Below the pieces are notes generated by a model that saw nothing but the letters and a program-made list of their open reading frames with translations, searched no databases and was not told the origin of the DNA. This document shows positions 44,417 to 52,936 of a stretch of DNA of 64,000 bases, piece by piece. The stretch spans positions 496,001 through 560,000 of the forward strand of contig NZ_RBWU01000006.1 in assembly GCF_003634705.1 (NCBI RefSeq), given 5' to 3'. Every line of letters begins with the position of its first letter. Positions within the stretch are counted from its first letter, which is position 1. This DNA is from Actinomadura pelletieri DSM 43383. Lineage in GTDB: Bacteria > Actinomycetota > Actinomycetes > Streptosporangiales > Streptosporangiaceae. A program made the position numbers and the translations under genes.

Positions 44417-47400
44417 GTGACTTCGCCGCCCCCCGGAATGCAGCCCTACCGAAGGGGAACGGCGCCCGCGGGGCCGCCTCCCGCGCCGCGCGGTGAGGAT
44501 CCGCCGGGGCCCTGGTACCGGATCCAGGCGATTCCGGCGCCGCAGCGGGACGCGTCCGCTGAATGGGACTTCGTCAGCGTGCTGCCCGCCGCGCTGTCGG
44601 CGGCTCGGCTCGGCAGGTCGTTCGTCGTCGGGTGGCTGTCGGCGGGCGGTGGGGCGCCGCTCGAACTGATCACCAACGCGGGCCCGATCGGCACGCCCGA
44701 GCCGAGCGGGGAGGCGCACGGGCTGCTGTTCCCGAGCGGTGCGCGCGGGGCGCCGATCGGGGACGGGTGGTTGCGCCAGGCGGACCGCATGGTGTGGACG
44801 CGCTGTCCCGGCCGCCTCGCCCCGCAGGTCGGACGCGCGGACGCCGGCCCCGGCCTGTTCGAGGCGACGCTCGTGACGCTGATGGAGCGGCCGTTCGGCT
44901 GGTTCGTCGTCGCCGACCCGTGCGACGAGCGGCTCATCGACACCGAGATGCGGGAACTGCACCACGAGCTGCGGATGCTGCGGCGCGGTGAGGACGAGCA
45001 GGCGCGGCTGGCGGTGGCGCGGGCGGACCAGCGGCTCGCGGAGCTGGACGCGTTCCGCGAGGCGGGGCTCTGGCAGGTAAGGGTTCTGGCGGGGGCGGCC
45101 ACGGAGGCGGAGCTGGGGCAGATCGCGCCGGTGCTGGTCGGGTCGATGGAACTCGGGCACCATCCGTACCGGCTGAGGTCCGGGTACGGCAGCGGTTCGT
45201 TCCGGGCGATGCTCCAGCGGGCGCCGAGCGAGGGGCCCGCCACGGTGCGTTCGGTCGCCGAGCCGGAGCAGCGGTTCCCGTTCGTCGCGACGGCGGGCGC
45301 GCTGGCGGCGTTGGCGGGGCTGCCGCGCCGCGAGGTCCCGGGCCTGCGGGTGCTGGACGCCGGATACTTCGACGTCACGTCCGAGACGGACGGCGACGTG
45401 GAGGAGACACGGATCGAGCTGGGCGCCATCCTCGACGGCCAGGACCGGCAGGTCGGACGGTTGACCGTCCCGCGTTCGACCATCAACCGGCACGTGTTCG
45501 TGACCGGGGCGACGGGCGCGGGCAAGTCGCAGACCGTCCGGCATCTGCTGGAGCAGTTGACGCGGGCGGGCATCCCGTGGCTGGCGATCGAACCGGCGAA
45601 GTCGGAGTACGCGGCGATGGCGGGACGCATCGCCGACCTCGGCGGCCCGGTCACGGTCGTGAACCCGTCCGACCCGGGTTCGGTGCCGCTGTCGGTGAAC
45701 CCCCTCGCGCCCGAACCCGGCTACCCGGTGCAGGCGCACATCGACATGGTGCGGGCCCTGTTCCAGGCCGCGTTCGACGCCGAGGAGCCGTTTCCGCAGA
45801 TCATGGCGCAGGCGTTGCAGCGCGTCTACGAGAACAACGGATGGGACGTCGTGACGGGCGCGGGCGTGCCCGGCTCGCTCATCGAACCGGCCGTGCCGAC
45901 GCTGGAGCAGTTGCAGAACGCCGCGCTCCAGGTCATCTCCGACGTCGGTTACGGCCGGGAACTGATGGCGGACGTGCAGGGTTTCGTGGACGTCCGGCTC
46001 CGTTCGCTGCGCATCGGCTCGGCCGGACGGTTCTTCGAGGGCGGTCACCCGGCCGACATCGGCGGGATGCTCCGCGACAACATCGTCCTCGCCATCGAGG
46101 ACGTCGCGAACGACGAGGACAAGGCGTTCCTCATGGGGACGCTCATCATCCGCATCGTCGAGCACCTGCGGATGCGGGAACGCGGCCGCGACGGCACCGA
46201 CTCCTCGTGGGACCCGCGGCGCCGGACGGGCGGCCCCGCCCTCCGGCACGTCATCGTCATCGAGGAGGCGCACCGGCTCCTCCGCAACCGCGGCCCGGAA
46301 CGCACCAGCTCGCACGCCGTCGAACTGTTCGCCGGGATGCTCGCCGAGATCCGCGCGTACGGGGAGGGCATCATCGTCGCCGAGCAGATCCCGACGAAGC
46401 TCGTCCCGGACGTCATCAAGAACACGGCGTTGAAGGTCGTGCACCGGCTGCCCGCGTTCGACGACCGGCACCAGGTCGGCGCGGCCATGAACCTCGACGA
46501 CGACCAGTCCCGCGAGGTGGTGTCGCTGCGTCCGGGCGTCGCGGCCGTGTTCGCCGACGGGATGGACCGTCCGCTGCGGGTCCGGGTCCCGCTCGGGGAG
46601 GGCCGCGAGGGGGAGCGGCCGGGCCCGCCGCCGCCCGTGGACGGCCGCCGCTCCGCCGCCTGCGGCTGCGAATGCCGCTCCGGCCGGGCCTGCACCCTGT
46701 ACGAGCTGCGCGAGGCCGACCTGGTCGCCGGGCATCCCGACTGGGCGTGGCTGCGGCTGTGGGCGGAGACGCTCGTCCTCGCGCATGTCGTGAACCGTCC
46801 GATGCCCGCCGTGCCGCCGGAACTCGCGCGCGCCTGGTCCCGGCTGACCCCGCGGCTGCGGGAGTGCGCGCTCGCGACCGTGCTGGAGCGCGCGGTGACA
46901 CGGCGGTCCCGGGCGCTGCGGACCGCGTATCCGCCGGCCGAGCTGACCGCCGCCGTCGCCGAGGTCGCCGGACGGCTCCTCACGGGCGGCGCACCCGGCA
47001 CTGCACCCGGCCCTGACTGGGTCATCCCGCAGGTCAGGTGGCTGCACGAACTCGACCGGCTGTTCCCGTTCGGCGGCGGCGCCCCTGACAAGCACGCGCC
47101 CGCCCCGCCGCTGGACTACCCGCTTCCCGGCCTGAAGCAGCCACCGGACCCGAAGCTCGGCCACCGCCTGCGCGCCCTGCGCCGCCACCCGCTGTCGATG
47201 GAACTCGAACGCAACCGGCCCGTCGCCCTCACCGCCCTCTACGGCGACGACGACCACGCCGGCTTCCACGAGGACCTGTCCGTCGTCGCGATCGGCTTCG
47301 AGGAGGACGAGCAGATCGCCCACGTCGCCGCGACGATGGGCGTCGTCGGCTGGCTGGATCCGGTCCTGAGCTGGTTCGAACGCTTCGTCGCGCCGTTCGA

Positions 47401-47464
47401 GGACCCGTCCGCCGGCCTCCCGTTCCTCGCCCGCACCCCGGATACCGAACCCGACGCCGAGTGA
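44417..47464 (+). CDS. HerA/VirB4-type ATPase (DUF87-like)
   Basis: 1015 residues from GTG with GGAG immediately upstream. The N-terminal 350 residues are of unknown type. Walker A GATGAGKSQTV lies at about 364, followed by WLAIEPAKSEYAAM, as in HerA-family enzymes. Walker B HVIVIEEAHRLL is near 612, and sensor/arginine region IIVAEQIPTKLVPDVIKNT follows. A cysteine cluster C-x-C-x-C-x5-C near 750 (CGCECRSGRAC) may bind metal. No TM helix. Probably a hexameric motor acting on DNA or protein, with the preceding gene as membrane partner. It may also relate to conjugation or defence HerA systems, but no nuclease or Sir2 partner is visible. Confidence 0.8.
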   Translation: MTSPPPGMQPYRRGTAPAGPPPAPRGEDPPGPWYRIQAIPAPQRDASAEWDFVSVLPAALSAARLGRSFVVGWLSAGGGAPLELITNAGPIGTPEPSGEAHGLLFPSGARGAPIGDGWLRQADRMVWTRCPGRLAPQVGRADAGPGLFEATLVTLMERPFGWFVVADPCDERLIDTEMRELHHELRMLRRGEDEQARLAVARADQRLAELDAFREAGLWQVRVLAGAATEAELGQIAPVLVGSMELGHHPYRLRSGYGSGSFRAMLQRAPSEGPATVRSVAEPEQRFPFVATAGALAALAGLPRREVPGLRVLDAGYFDVTSETDGDVEETRIELGAILDGQDRQVGRLTVPRSTINRHVFVTGATGAGKSQTVRHLLEQLTRAGIPWLAIEPAKSEYAAMAGRIADLGGPVTVVNPSDPGSVPLSVNPLAPEPGYPVQAHIDMVRALFQAAFDAEEPFPQIMAQALQRVYENNGWDVVTGAGVPGSLIEPAVPTLEQLQNAALQVISDVGYGRELMADVQGFVDVRLRSLRIGSAGRFFEGGHPADIGGMLRDNIVLAIEDVANDEDKAFLMGTLIIRIVEHLRMRERGRDGTDSSWDPRRRTGGPALRHVIVIEEAHRLLRNRGPERTSSHAVELFAGMLAEIRAYGEGIIVAEQIPTKLVPDVIKNTALKVVHRLPAFDDRHQVGAAMNLDDDQSREVVSLRPGVAAVFADGMDRPLRVRVPLGEGREGERPGPPPPVDGRRSAACGCECRSGRACTLYELREADLVAGHPDWAWLRLWAETLVLAHVVNRPMPAVPPELARAWSRLTPRLRECALATVLERAVTRRSRALRTAYPPAELTAAVAEVAGRLLTGGAPGTAPGPDWVIPQVRWLHELDRLFPFGGGAPDKHAPAPPLDYPLPGLKQPPDPKLGHRLRALRRHPLSMELERNRPVALTALYGDDDHAGFHEDLSVVAIGFEEDEQIAHVAATMGVVGWLDPVLSWFERFVAPFEDPSAGLPFLARTPDTEPDAE

Positions 47465-47560
47465 CGAACCGACCCGTTCATAACTCACAGGCCGTCGCGC
47501 GTTGGCGCTAGGTTCTGTCATGGACGTACTCCGCACCGAACCTGTGGAGGGTCGAGCCTC

Positions 47561-49399
47561 TTGGACGTGCAGACGGACAGCCCCCCGAGCCCCACCTTCT
47601 TCCACCACGGGCCGAGCAGGGAACCTTCCACCGGCCCGATGCAGAGCCTCACCCGCTACCTGGCCGCGGCGACGTACCTGGACAAGGACCTCTGCGACAA
47701 GGTCATCAGGGAGTACGTGTACGACTGGCATCGCGCGATCGTCCCGTCCCACGGCTACGACCTCGAACCGGTCATCAGGCACGCCCGGCGGGCCCGCAGG
47801 ATGCGGATCGTCCGCGACCTCCTCATCGGCGTGCTCTGGCTGTCCCTGCTGATCCTCCTGCCCGCCCTGATGGTCTCCTTCGCGCTCGCGCTGGGCTACT
47901 GGGCGCTGCTCTTCCGCCTCTGGCGCCGGCTGTCCTGGCCGGGACGGTTCTTACTCCTGCTCGCACCGACATTCCCGGCGCTGATCGCGGCGGTCCTGGC
48001 CACAGGCATCCGGGAGGCGGCGGTCAACGCGGGCGTCCCGCCGCTGGAATACGTGGTGGCCGCAGGCCTCGCCGTTCTGGTCGTCGCGGCGACGCTGTTC
48101 GGGCTGTTCTCCCTCGTGGTCGTCGGCCATCTGGCCCTGGTCCTGCGGCGGCTCGCCCGGGATCTCGGACCCGGGGCGGACGGCCCTGGGCCGGGCGGCG
48201 GCGGCACCCGGTTCGACAACGCGCTGGCGCGCGTCCGGGCGTCCCAGAACGGCAACGTCACCCTGTGCGAGGGCGACAACCCGTTCCTCGGCGCGGGAGA
48301 TCCGCGCTCACCGAACGCGAAGGTGTGGTCGGTCATCCTCGAACTGGACCGGAGGGCGCCGACCCTTCTCGGTGAGCCGGCGTCGCCGGATCCGTCGGCG
48401 CTCGACCAGGACGCCGCACCCGCGACCGTCGACCCCGTGGTGATGCACGACCGCATCCGCGCGAAGCTCCTCCAGATGCGGGACGAGTCGGCGCCCGGCG
48501 ACGACGGGAAACGTCCGCTGCCGACGAACGAGCGCATCCACGGGCTCGTCACCGGCTGGCACGTCGTGGCACGCGGCCGGTGCGTCCAGCGTCCGCGCCC
48601 GGTGGACGCCTTCACACGGGACGACTACGAAGGTCACCCGCTGATCGACCCGACCGGGCCCACCCCGTTCTCGGTGGCCTCGCAGGAGACCGTCGAGGCC
48701 GCGATCCGGCATCCGCAGGGCGGGGTCCGCTGTTTCCAGCGCGTGTCGGTCGGCGTCCAGGGCCAGTCGATCCGGACCCCGGACGGCCGCGTCGTCGCCC
48801 CCGCGGAGGAGCAGGACGCGGCGATGTCGGCGTTCGTCCACCTCGCCGTCGAGGGCCGGATGCTGTACGCGCGGTTCGTCGTGACCGTGCTGCCACCCGT
48901 CCATGACCAGTTCAAGATCGTGGATCAGTTGCCCGTCTGGGGCGGCGGACGGCTGGTGTGGAACGCGTTTCGCCTCGCCTTTCCCCGGGTGCTGCTCACC
49001 GCGCCGCTGCTCGGCCCCTTCCGGCTCGTCTCGGCGCTGTGGCGGATCATCCGGGAGGCGTCGGCCGCGGACGCGCCCGGCGACCCGCGAACGGACCTCG
49101 TCCACGAGTACGGCGCCCGGATCAGCGTCCGCGAACTGGTGGCGGACGCCGACGCCCGGGACCTGTTCCAGGAACTCGACGTCGACAAGTACACGCGGCT
49201 CATCGAACGCCGTGTCAACGAGGCGCTCCTGGACTATCTCGGCGACGAGTGCGGCATCGACGTGTCCACCTACCGGACACAGGCGAGCGTCATCATGAAC
49301 CAGGGGGTCATCATGACCGGCGGCACCCTGGCAGGCCAGGTCGCCGTCGGGGAGCGCGTCCAGCAGCGACAGAGCGGCGCCGACCGCATCAACCCGTGA
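47561..49399 (+). CDS. Multi-pass membrane protein with C-terminal Gly/Gln motif
   Basis: 612 residues from TTG with GGAGGG 9 nt upstream. Four or so TM helices between residues 85 and 205, then a large soluble part, probably cytoplasmic. The C-terminal domain (about 510-590) reads KYTRLIERRVNEALLDYL and ends with MTGGTLAGQVAVGERVQQRQ, a motif shared with the N-terminus of the next protein. No enzyme motif recognised. It is transcribed with the ATPase and the small protein downstream. Confidence 0.75.
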   Translation: MDVQTDSPPSPTFFHHGPSREPSTGPMQSLTRYLAAATYLDKDLCDKVIREYVYDWHRAIVPSHGYDLEPVIRHARRARRMRIVRDLLIGVLWLSLLILLPALMVSFALALGYWALLFRLWRRLSWPGRFLLLLAPTFPALIAAVLATGIREAAVNAGVPPLEYVVAAGLAVLVVAATLFGLFSLVVVGHLALVLRRLARDLGPGADGPGPGGGGTRFDNALARVRASQNGNVTLCEGDNPFLGAGDPRSPNAKVWSVILELDRRAPTLLGEPASPDPSALDQDAAPATVDPVVMHDRIRAKLLQMRDESAPGDDGKRPLPTNERIHGLVTGWHVVARGRCVQRPRPVDAFTRDDYEGHPLIDPTGPTPFSVASQETVEAAIRHPQGGVRCFQRVSVGVQGQSIRTPDGRVVAPAEEQDAAMSAFVHLAVEGRMLYARFVVTVLPPVHDQFKIVDQLPVWGGGRLVWNAFRLAFPRVLLTAPLLGPFRLVSALWRIIREASAADAPGDPRTDLVHEYGARISVRELVADADARDLFQELDVDKYTRLIERRVNEALLDYLGDECGIDVSTYRTQASVIMNQGVIMTGGTLAGQVAVGERVQQRQSGADRINP

Positions 49400-49416
49400 A
49401 CGAACCGGAGGACGGC

Positions 49417-49770
49417 ATGACCGAGTACGGCGACCGGAGCATCATCATCGGCGGCCACGCCCAGGTGTCCGGGATGATCGCCACCGGCGACAACGTCACC
49501 CAGAACCAGCAGGTCAACATCGCGTCGTCCGAGGAACTCGCGGTGGCGCTCGACCGGATCGAGCGGCTGCTGGAGCGGCACGCCACCGACGTCCCCGAAC
49601 TCGAGGGGGCCCGCCGGGATCTCGCCGACGTGCGGACGGAGGCCGAGTCCGGCGACGCGGACACCGAACGGACGGAGAAGGCCCTGCGACGGCTCGGTCG
49701 GCGCGTGGGCGGTGTGGCGGTGCTGGCCGAGGCGGTCGGGCAACTCGGCGCCGTCATCGGTCTCGGCTGA
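49417..49770 (+). CDS. Small coiled-coil protein with N-terminal Gly/Gln motif (DUF5955-like?)
   Basis: 117 residues; ATG 49417 is preceded by GGAGGACGGC. Residues 8-31 (IIIGGHAQVSGMIATGDNV then TQNQQ) match the C-terminal motif of the upstream protein in pattern: GG, then G-x-[VI]-A-x-G-[DE]-x-V-x-Q-x-Q. Residues 40-115 are helical (ELAVALDRIERLLERHA, then a second helix pair) with a hydrophobic end. The helical part resembles DUF5955 proteins of streptomycetes, from memory. Possibly an adaptor that co-assembles with the membrane protein. Confidence 0.75.
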   Translation: MTEYGDRSIIIGGHAQVSGMIATGDNVTQNQQVNIASSEELAVALDRIERLLERHATDVPELEGARRDLADVRTEAESGDADTERTEKALRRLGRRVGGVAVLAEAVGQLGAVIGLG

Positions 49771-49773
49771 ACC

Positions 49774-50652
49774 TCAGATGTCGTCGGCCGTGCGCGCCGG
49801 CAGACCGGCCTGCCGCGCGATCGGCGACCAGTAGCCGATGAACTCGTTCTTGGCGTCGCTGGCCCGCTGGTTGATGTCCAGGACGTCGCTTTCGGGCGGG
49901 CAGCCGGGCGCGACGTCGAGGTAGCGCTGGTTCGACTCGGTGGACGCCTCCAGCGCGCGGACGAGCGCCTCCTTCATCTGGGTGCCGCCGGTGAGCGCGT
50001 CCACCTTCAGCGTGCGGGCCTTCTCCAGTTGGGACGTGCGGGCGTCCAGGACGCGTCGCAGACCGCTGCGCTCGCAGCCGTCGACGACCACCGTGCCGAG
50101 GTCGGACCGGGTCGTCGCCATCTCGGCCAGTAGGGCGTCGACCGCTCCGGCCTGCGCGTCGGACGCCTGCGTGTCGGCCGGTCCGCTTTCGGGGACGACG
50201 TTCGGGGTCTGCCGCGTCGACGCCCCGCCGACGTTTCCGGAACTGGCGGACGGCTCAGACCCGCTCGGCCAGAACACGATGCCGAGCGCCACCCCGACGA
50301 GCACGACGATGCCCGCCACGAGAAGGTAGGGGGCCTTGCTCCGCTTCGGTGGCGCGGGCGGCCGCCAGATCGCGGGTTCGTTCCACGGCTCGGGCGACAG
50401 CCGGGTCGACGTCTCGTCGGGCCGCGGCGGCATCGGGCTCGTGAAGTCGGGCGGCGCCGGGATGGTGAACTCGGGCGGCGGCGCCGGAGCCGTCGCGTCG
50501 GGCGGCGGCATCGGAGGCGGCATGGGCGGTGGCAACGGCGACGGGTCGGGGGCCGTCGCGTCACCGCCGGGCGGGACGTTGAGGGGCGCGTTGCATCGTG
50601 TGCACCGGGGCAGCGCCGACGTGGTGTCGCTGCCGCAACCCGGACACCGCAT
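49774..50652 (-). CDS. Zinc-ribbon, Pro-rich, single-pass membrane protein
   Basis: 292 residues; ATG 50652 is preferred, with AGGGGG upstream, and puts the zinc ribbon at the very N-terminus (CPGCGSDTTSALPRCTRC, four Cys). Then a Pro-rich linker (25-100), a TM helix at about 106-128, and an extracytoplasmic helical domain with one Cys pair. A paralogue of the next minus-strand gene: both end WxPxAxxxGxP. It converges on the cassette above with a 3-nt gap. Confidence 0.8.
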   Translation of the reverse strand: MRCPGCGSDTTSALPRCTRCNAPLNVPPGGDATAPDPSPLPPPMPPPMPPPDATAPAPPPEFTIPAPPDFTSPMPPRPDETSTRLSPEPWNEPAIWRPPAPPKRSKAPYLLVAGIVVLVGVALGIVFWPSGSEPSASSGNVGGASTRQTPNVVPESGPADTQASDAQAGAVDALLAEMATTRSDLGTVVVDGCERSGLRRVLDARTSQLEKARTLKVDALTGGTQMKEALVRALEASTESNQRYLDVAPGCPPESDVLDINQRASDAKNEFIGYWSPIARQAGLPARTADDI

Positions 50653-50753
50653 ATGGCCCCCTACCCGGTGAGATTCGACCTTGACCAAGATAATGCGCCG
50701 TTACGGGACGGCGACCATCCGTGCCGAGGTCGAAACCGGGTCGTGACCGGCCG

Positions 50754-52580
50754 TCACACCCTTCGCCAGCTCCGTGGCGGCTGCCCGGTCTCTTTGGCGA
50801 CCGGGTTCCACAGGACGACGAACCGCTTCTTCGCCGCCGTCGCCCGCCGCTCGATCGCGGCGCGGCCGGGAACCTGCGCCGCGCTCGGACGCGGTTTGCC
50901 GCGGCAGTCCCGCTGGTTCCGCTGCGCCCACTGCAGCAGGACCTGGTCGACCTGCAACGACGCCGTCAGCGCTTCGGTCAGCGACGCGCGGATACGCTCG
51001 CCCTTCGCCAACTCGTTCACCTGGAGCCTTCTGGTGCGGGCGAGTTGGTCCTGGCGTTGTTGCGCGACCTTCTGGAACCCCTGGATGGCCTGCGGCAGCG
51101 TCGCGCACTTCCCGGCCCGGGTGATCGCTCCCGCGAGGATGCGGCGGGTGCCGACGCTGTCGTCCAGCACCGCGTTCAGCGCCACGGCCTGCTCCTTCGT
51201 CCCCGCGGGGATCGGCTCCCCCTGCGCCACCGGCCGGTTGGCGGGCGTCTTCCGGGGGCCGGGCTTCTCGGACGGGTCGTCGCCGCTCGGCCACACGACG
51301 AACACCACGGCCCCGACCGCGACCGTGACCAGCGCCGCGGCGGCGGCGATGAGCGGTTTGCTCGGCGCGCCACCGCTCTTGCCCGGCGGCCGTCCGCCGG
51401 GCATGAGGTCGCCGCCCGGCCCGCCCTGACCCATCGGTGCCGGAGCGAACGCGCCGGGTCCACCCGGGCCCTGCCCCGTGGGGCCCTGGCCGAACGGCGC
51501 CTGGCCCATCGGCGCCGGAAGCATTTTCGGCCCGGCCGGGCCCGTCGGGCCGGGGCCGAGTTGAGGCGGGCCGAACTGGCCAGGCCCCCCGGGTTCCAGG
51601 CCCATCGGCGCCTGGTTCATGGGGGGAGGGGCGCCCATCGGGATCCCGGGGTCCGTTCGCGTCTGTTCGAGGTCGTCGCCGAACCCCAGCGGGCCGGACG
51701 CGATCTGCGTGGCGTCGGCGTCCGGTACGTCGACGTCCTGCGCGTCGGGCTTGCGCGGCTTCGCGAACCACGAGTCCGGGACGATCGACTCCGTGCGTTC
51801 GGGCGGCGGCTCCGTCCCGAACCCGGTCGGCGCGGCGTTCGCCGGTTCGGCCGCGGGCAGCGCGGGCTGCGCGCCGGACCAGGCGGACGGCGCCGGGAGC
51901 GCGTTCGGCGCGCTGAAGCCCCCGGAGGCGTCGTCCTCGTCGGGGACGAACGTCCACGCCGCGGTGTCCTCAAGGTCGTCGGCCGGCGCCGGGGACGACG
52001 GTGCGACCGGAGGTGACGCCGGCGCCGGGGACGGCTCCACGGGGAGCACGACCGGGGGCTGTGCCGCGGCGGGCGGCTCGGGCGCCGTCCGCTGCGTCGC
52101 CTGGTGCTGCACCGTGTTGAACTGCCCCGTGTTGTGCTGAACCGTGCCGTGTTGGCCTGTGCCGTGCTGAACGGCCGGGTGCTGTCCCGTGCCGTGCTGA
52201 ACGACTGGGTGTTGTCCCGTGTTGTGCTGGACGGCCGGGTGCTGTCCCGTGTTGTGCTGCACGGCGGGGTGTTGCCCCGTGTCGCGCAGCGTCGTGTCGG
52301 GCTGCGCCCCGGGCATCGCCGAGATCGGCGGAATCGGCGTCGTTGGGGGCGTCGGGGTGCTCACCGGAGGCGGCATGGTGAAGTCCGGGGTCACCGGCGG
52401 CGGGGAGTCCGGCGCCCAGGACGACGCGGGCGGCGACGTCCACGCCGTCCGGTCGCCGATCGTGTCGGCGGGCGGCGCCGACAGAAGGGGCCCGACCGAG
52501 TACACGTCGATCGGCGCCTCACAGTGTGAACACTTGCCGAGCGTCCCTGGCGTGTCGTTACCGCACGTCGGACACTGCAT
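50754..52580 (-). CDS. Zinc-ribbon, Pro/Gln-His-repeat, single-pass membrane protein
   Basis: 608 residues. Zinc ribbon MQCPTCGNDTPGTLGKCSHC at the start, then a long disordered region that includes six copies of a decapeptide TGQHPAVQHN (about 97-157) and a Gly/Pro/Met stretch (315-400). TM helix at about 408-430. The extracytoplasmic domain (450-600) is homologous to that of the 49774 gene and carries a Cys pair. The stop lies 101 nt before the next minus gene, so they are probably co-transcribed. The function is unknown; a surface sensor or scaffold is possible. Confidence 0.82.
   Translation of the reverse strand: MQCPTCGNDTPGTLGKCSHCEAPIDVYSVGPLLSAPPADTIGDRTAWTSPPASSWAPDSPPPVTPDFTMPPPVSTPTPPTTPIPPISAMPGAQPDTTLRDTGQHPAVQHNTGQHPAVQHNTGQHPVVQHGTGQHPAVQHGTGQHGTVQHNTGQFNTVQHQATQRTAPEPPAAAQPPVVLPVEPSPAPASPPVAPSSPAPADDLEDTAAWTFVPDEDDASGGFSAPNALPAPSAWSGAQPALPAAEPANAAPTGFGTEPPPERTESIVPDSWFAKPRKPDAQDVDVPDADATQIASGPLGFGDDLEQTRTDPGIPMGAPPPMNQAPMGLEPGGPGQFGPPQLGPGPTGPAGPKMLPAPMGQAPFGQGPTGQGPGGPGAFAPAPMGQGGPGGDLMPGGRPPGKSGGAPSKPLIAAAAALVTVAVGAVVFVVWPSGDDPSEKPGPRKTPANRPVAQGEPIPAGTKEQAVALNAVLDDSVGTRRILAGAITRAGKCATLPQAIQGFQKVAQQRQDQLARTRRLQVNELAKGERIRASLTEALTASLQVDQVLLQWAQRNQRDCRGKPRPSAAQVPGRAAIERRATAAKKRFVVLWNPVAKETGQPPRSWRRV
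52111..52290. repeat. Six 30-nt tandem repeats inside the zinc-ribbon gene
   Basis: Units at 52111, 52141, 52171, 52201, 52231 and 52261, each 30 nt; the central four share ACGGCCGGGTGCTGTCCCGT with a few changes. Being a multiple of three, expansion or loss keeps the frame and changes the number of TGQHPAVQHN decapeptides. Confidence 0.85.
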
Positions 52581-52936
52581 AGCTCAGACCTCGCCTAATA
52601 GCCGCTTCGCCCACGCCTGCGATCAGGCCCGCCGTCGCGGCGGGCATCACGTCCCCGTGAACCAGCGCGGGGCTCCCGACAAAAGTAGTGGGTGACGCCG
52701 TTCTCGGACGCGTGGATGGGAATCTGGCACACCGCAGTCGGAGGCCGCACCAAATCACGACATCTCAGTACAGGTCAAGATCGCTCTCCAGGTTTACCCG
52801 GTCACTCTGTGATGATGATCACAATCTCATGCTGTTCGTCCGAGATGTCCGGAAGCCTGGTGTTGAGCCCTGCACGCCGCGCGCAGCGGCTAGGCTCGGA
52901 GCGGTTTTTCCAGCACATCCAGAGAAGACGGAGTCG
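52581..52936. other. Divergent intergenic region upstream of murT
   Basis: 356 nt between the zinc-ribbon gene and murT. It probably holds promoters in both directions. A TAGGCT -10-like hexamer lies at 52891-52896, 41 nt before the murT start; no well-spaced -35 was found. The centre (52800-52860) is relatively A/T-rich. No ORF supported. Confidence 0.55.
52891..52896 (+). promoter_or_regulatory. Candidate -10 element for murT-gatD
   Basis: TAGGCT matches a common actinobacterial -10. It would put the transcript start some 25-30 nt before the murT ATG. A TTGAGC lies upstream but at 22 nt, too far for a normal -35. Confidence 0.3.

Noticed and set aside
44147..47782. A 1211-codon minus-strand open frame opposite the HerA-type ATPase
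   Set aside because: Low-complexity Arg/Pro/His-rich translation with no motifs; the plus strand holds intact Walker A and B.
42349..49770. Conjugative element
   Set aside because: The ATPase resembles HerA/VirB4, but no relaxase, integrase, origin of transfer or replication gene is visible nearby.
52111..52290. CRISPR-like array of 30-nt repeats
   Set aside because: Units are contiguous with no spacers, in frame inside a coding gene, and no cas genes are near.
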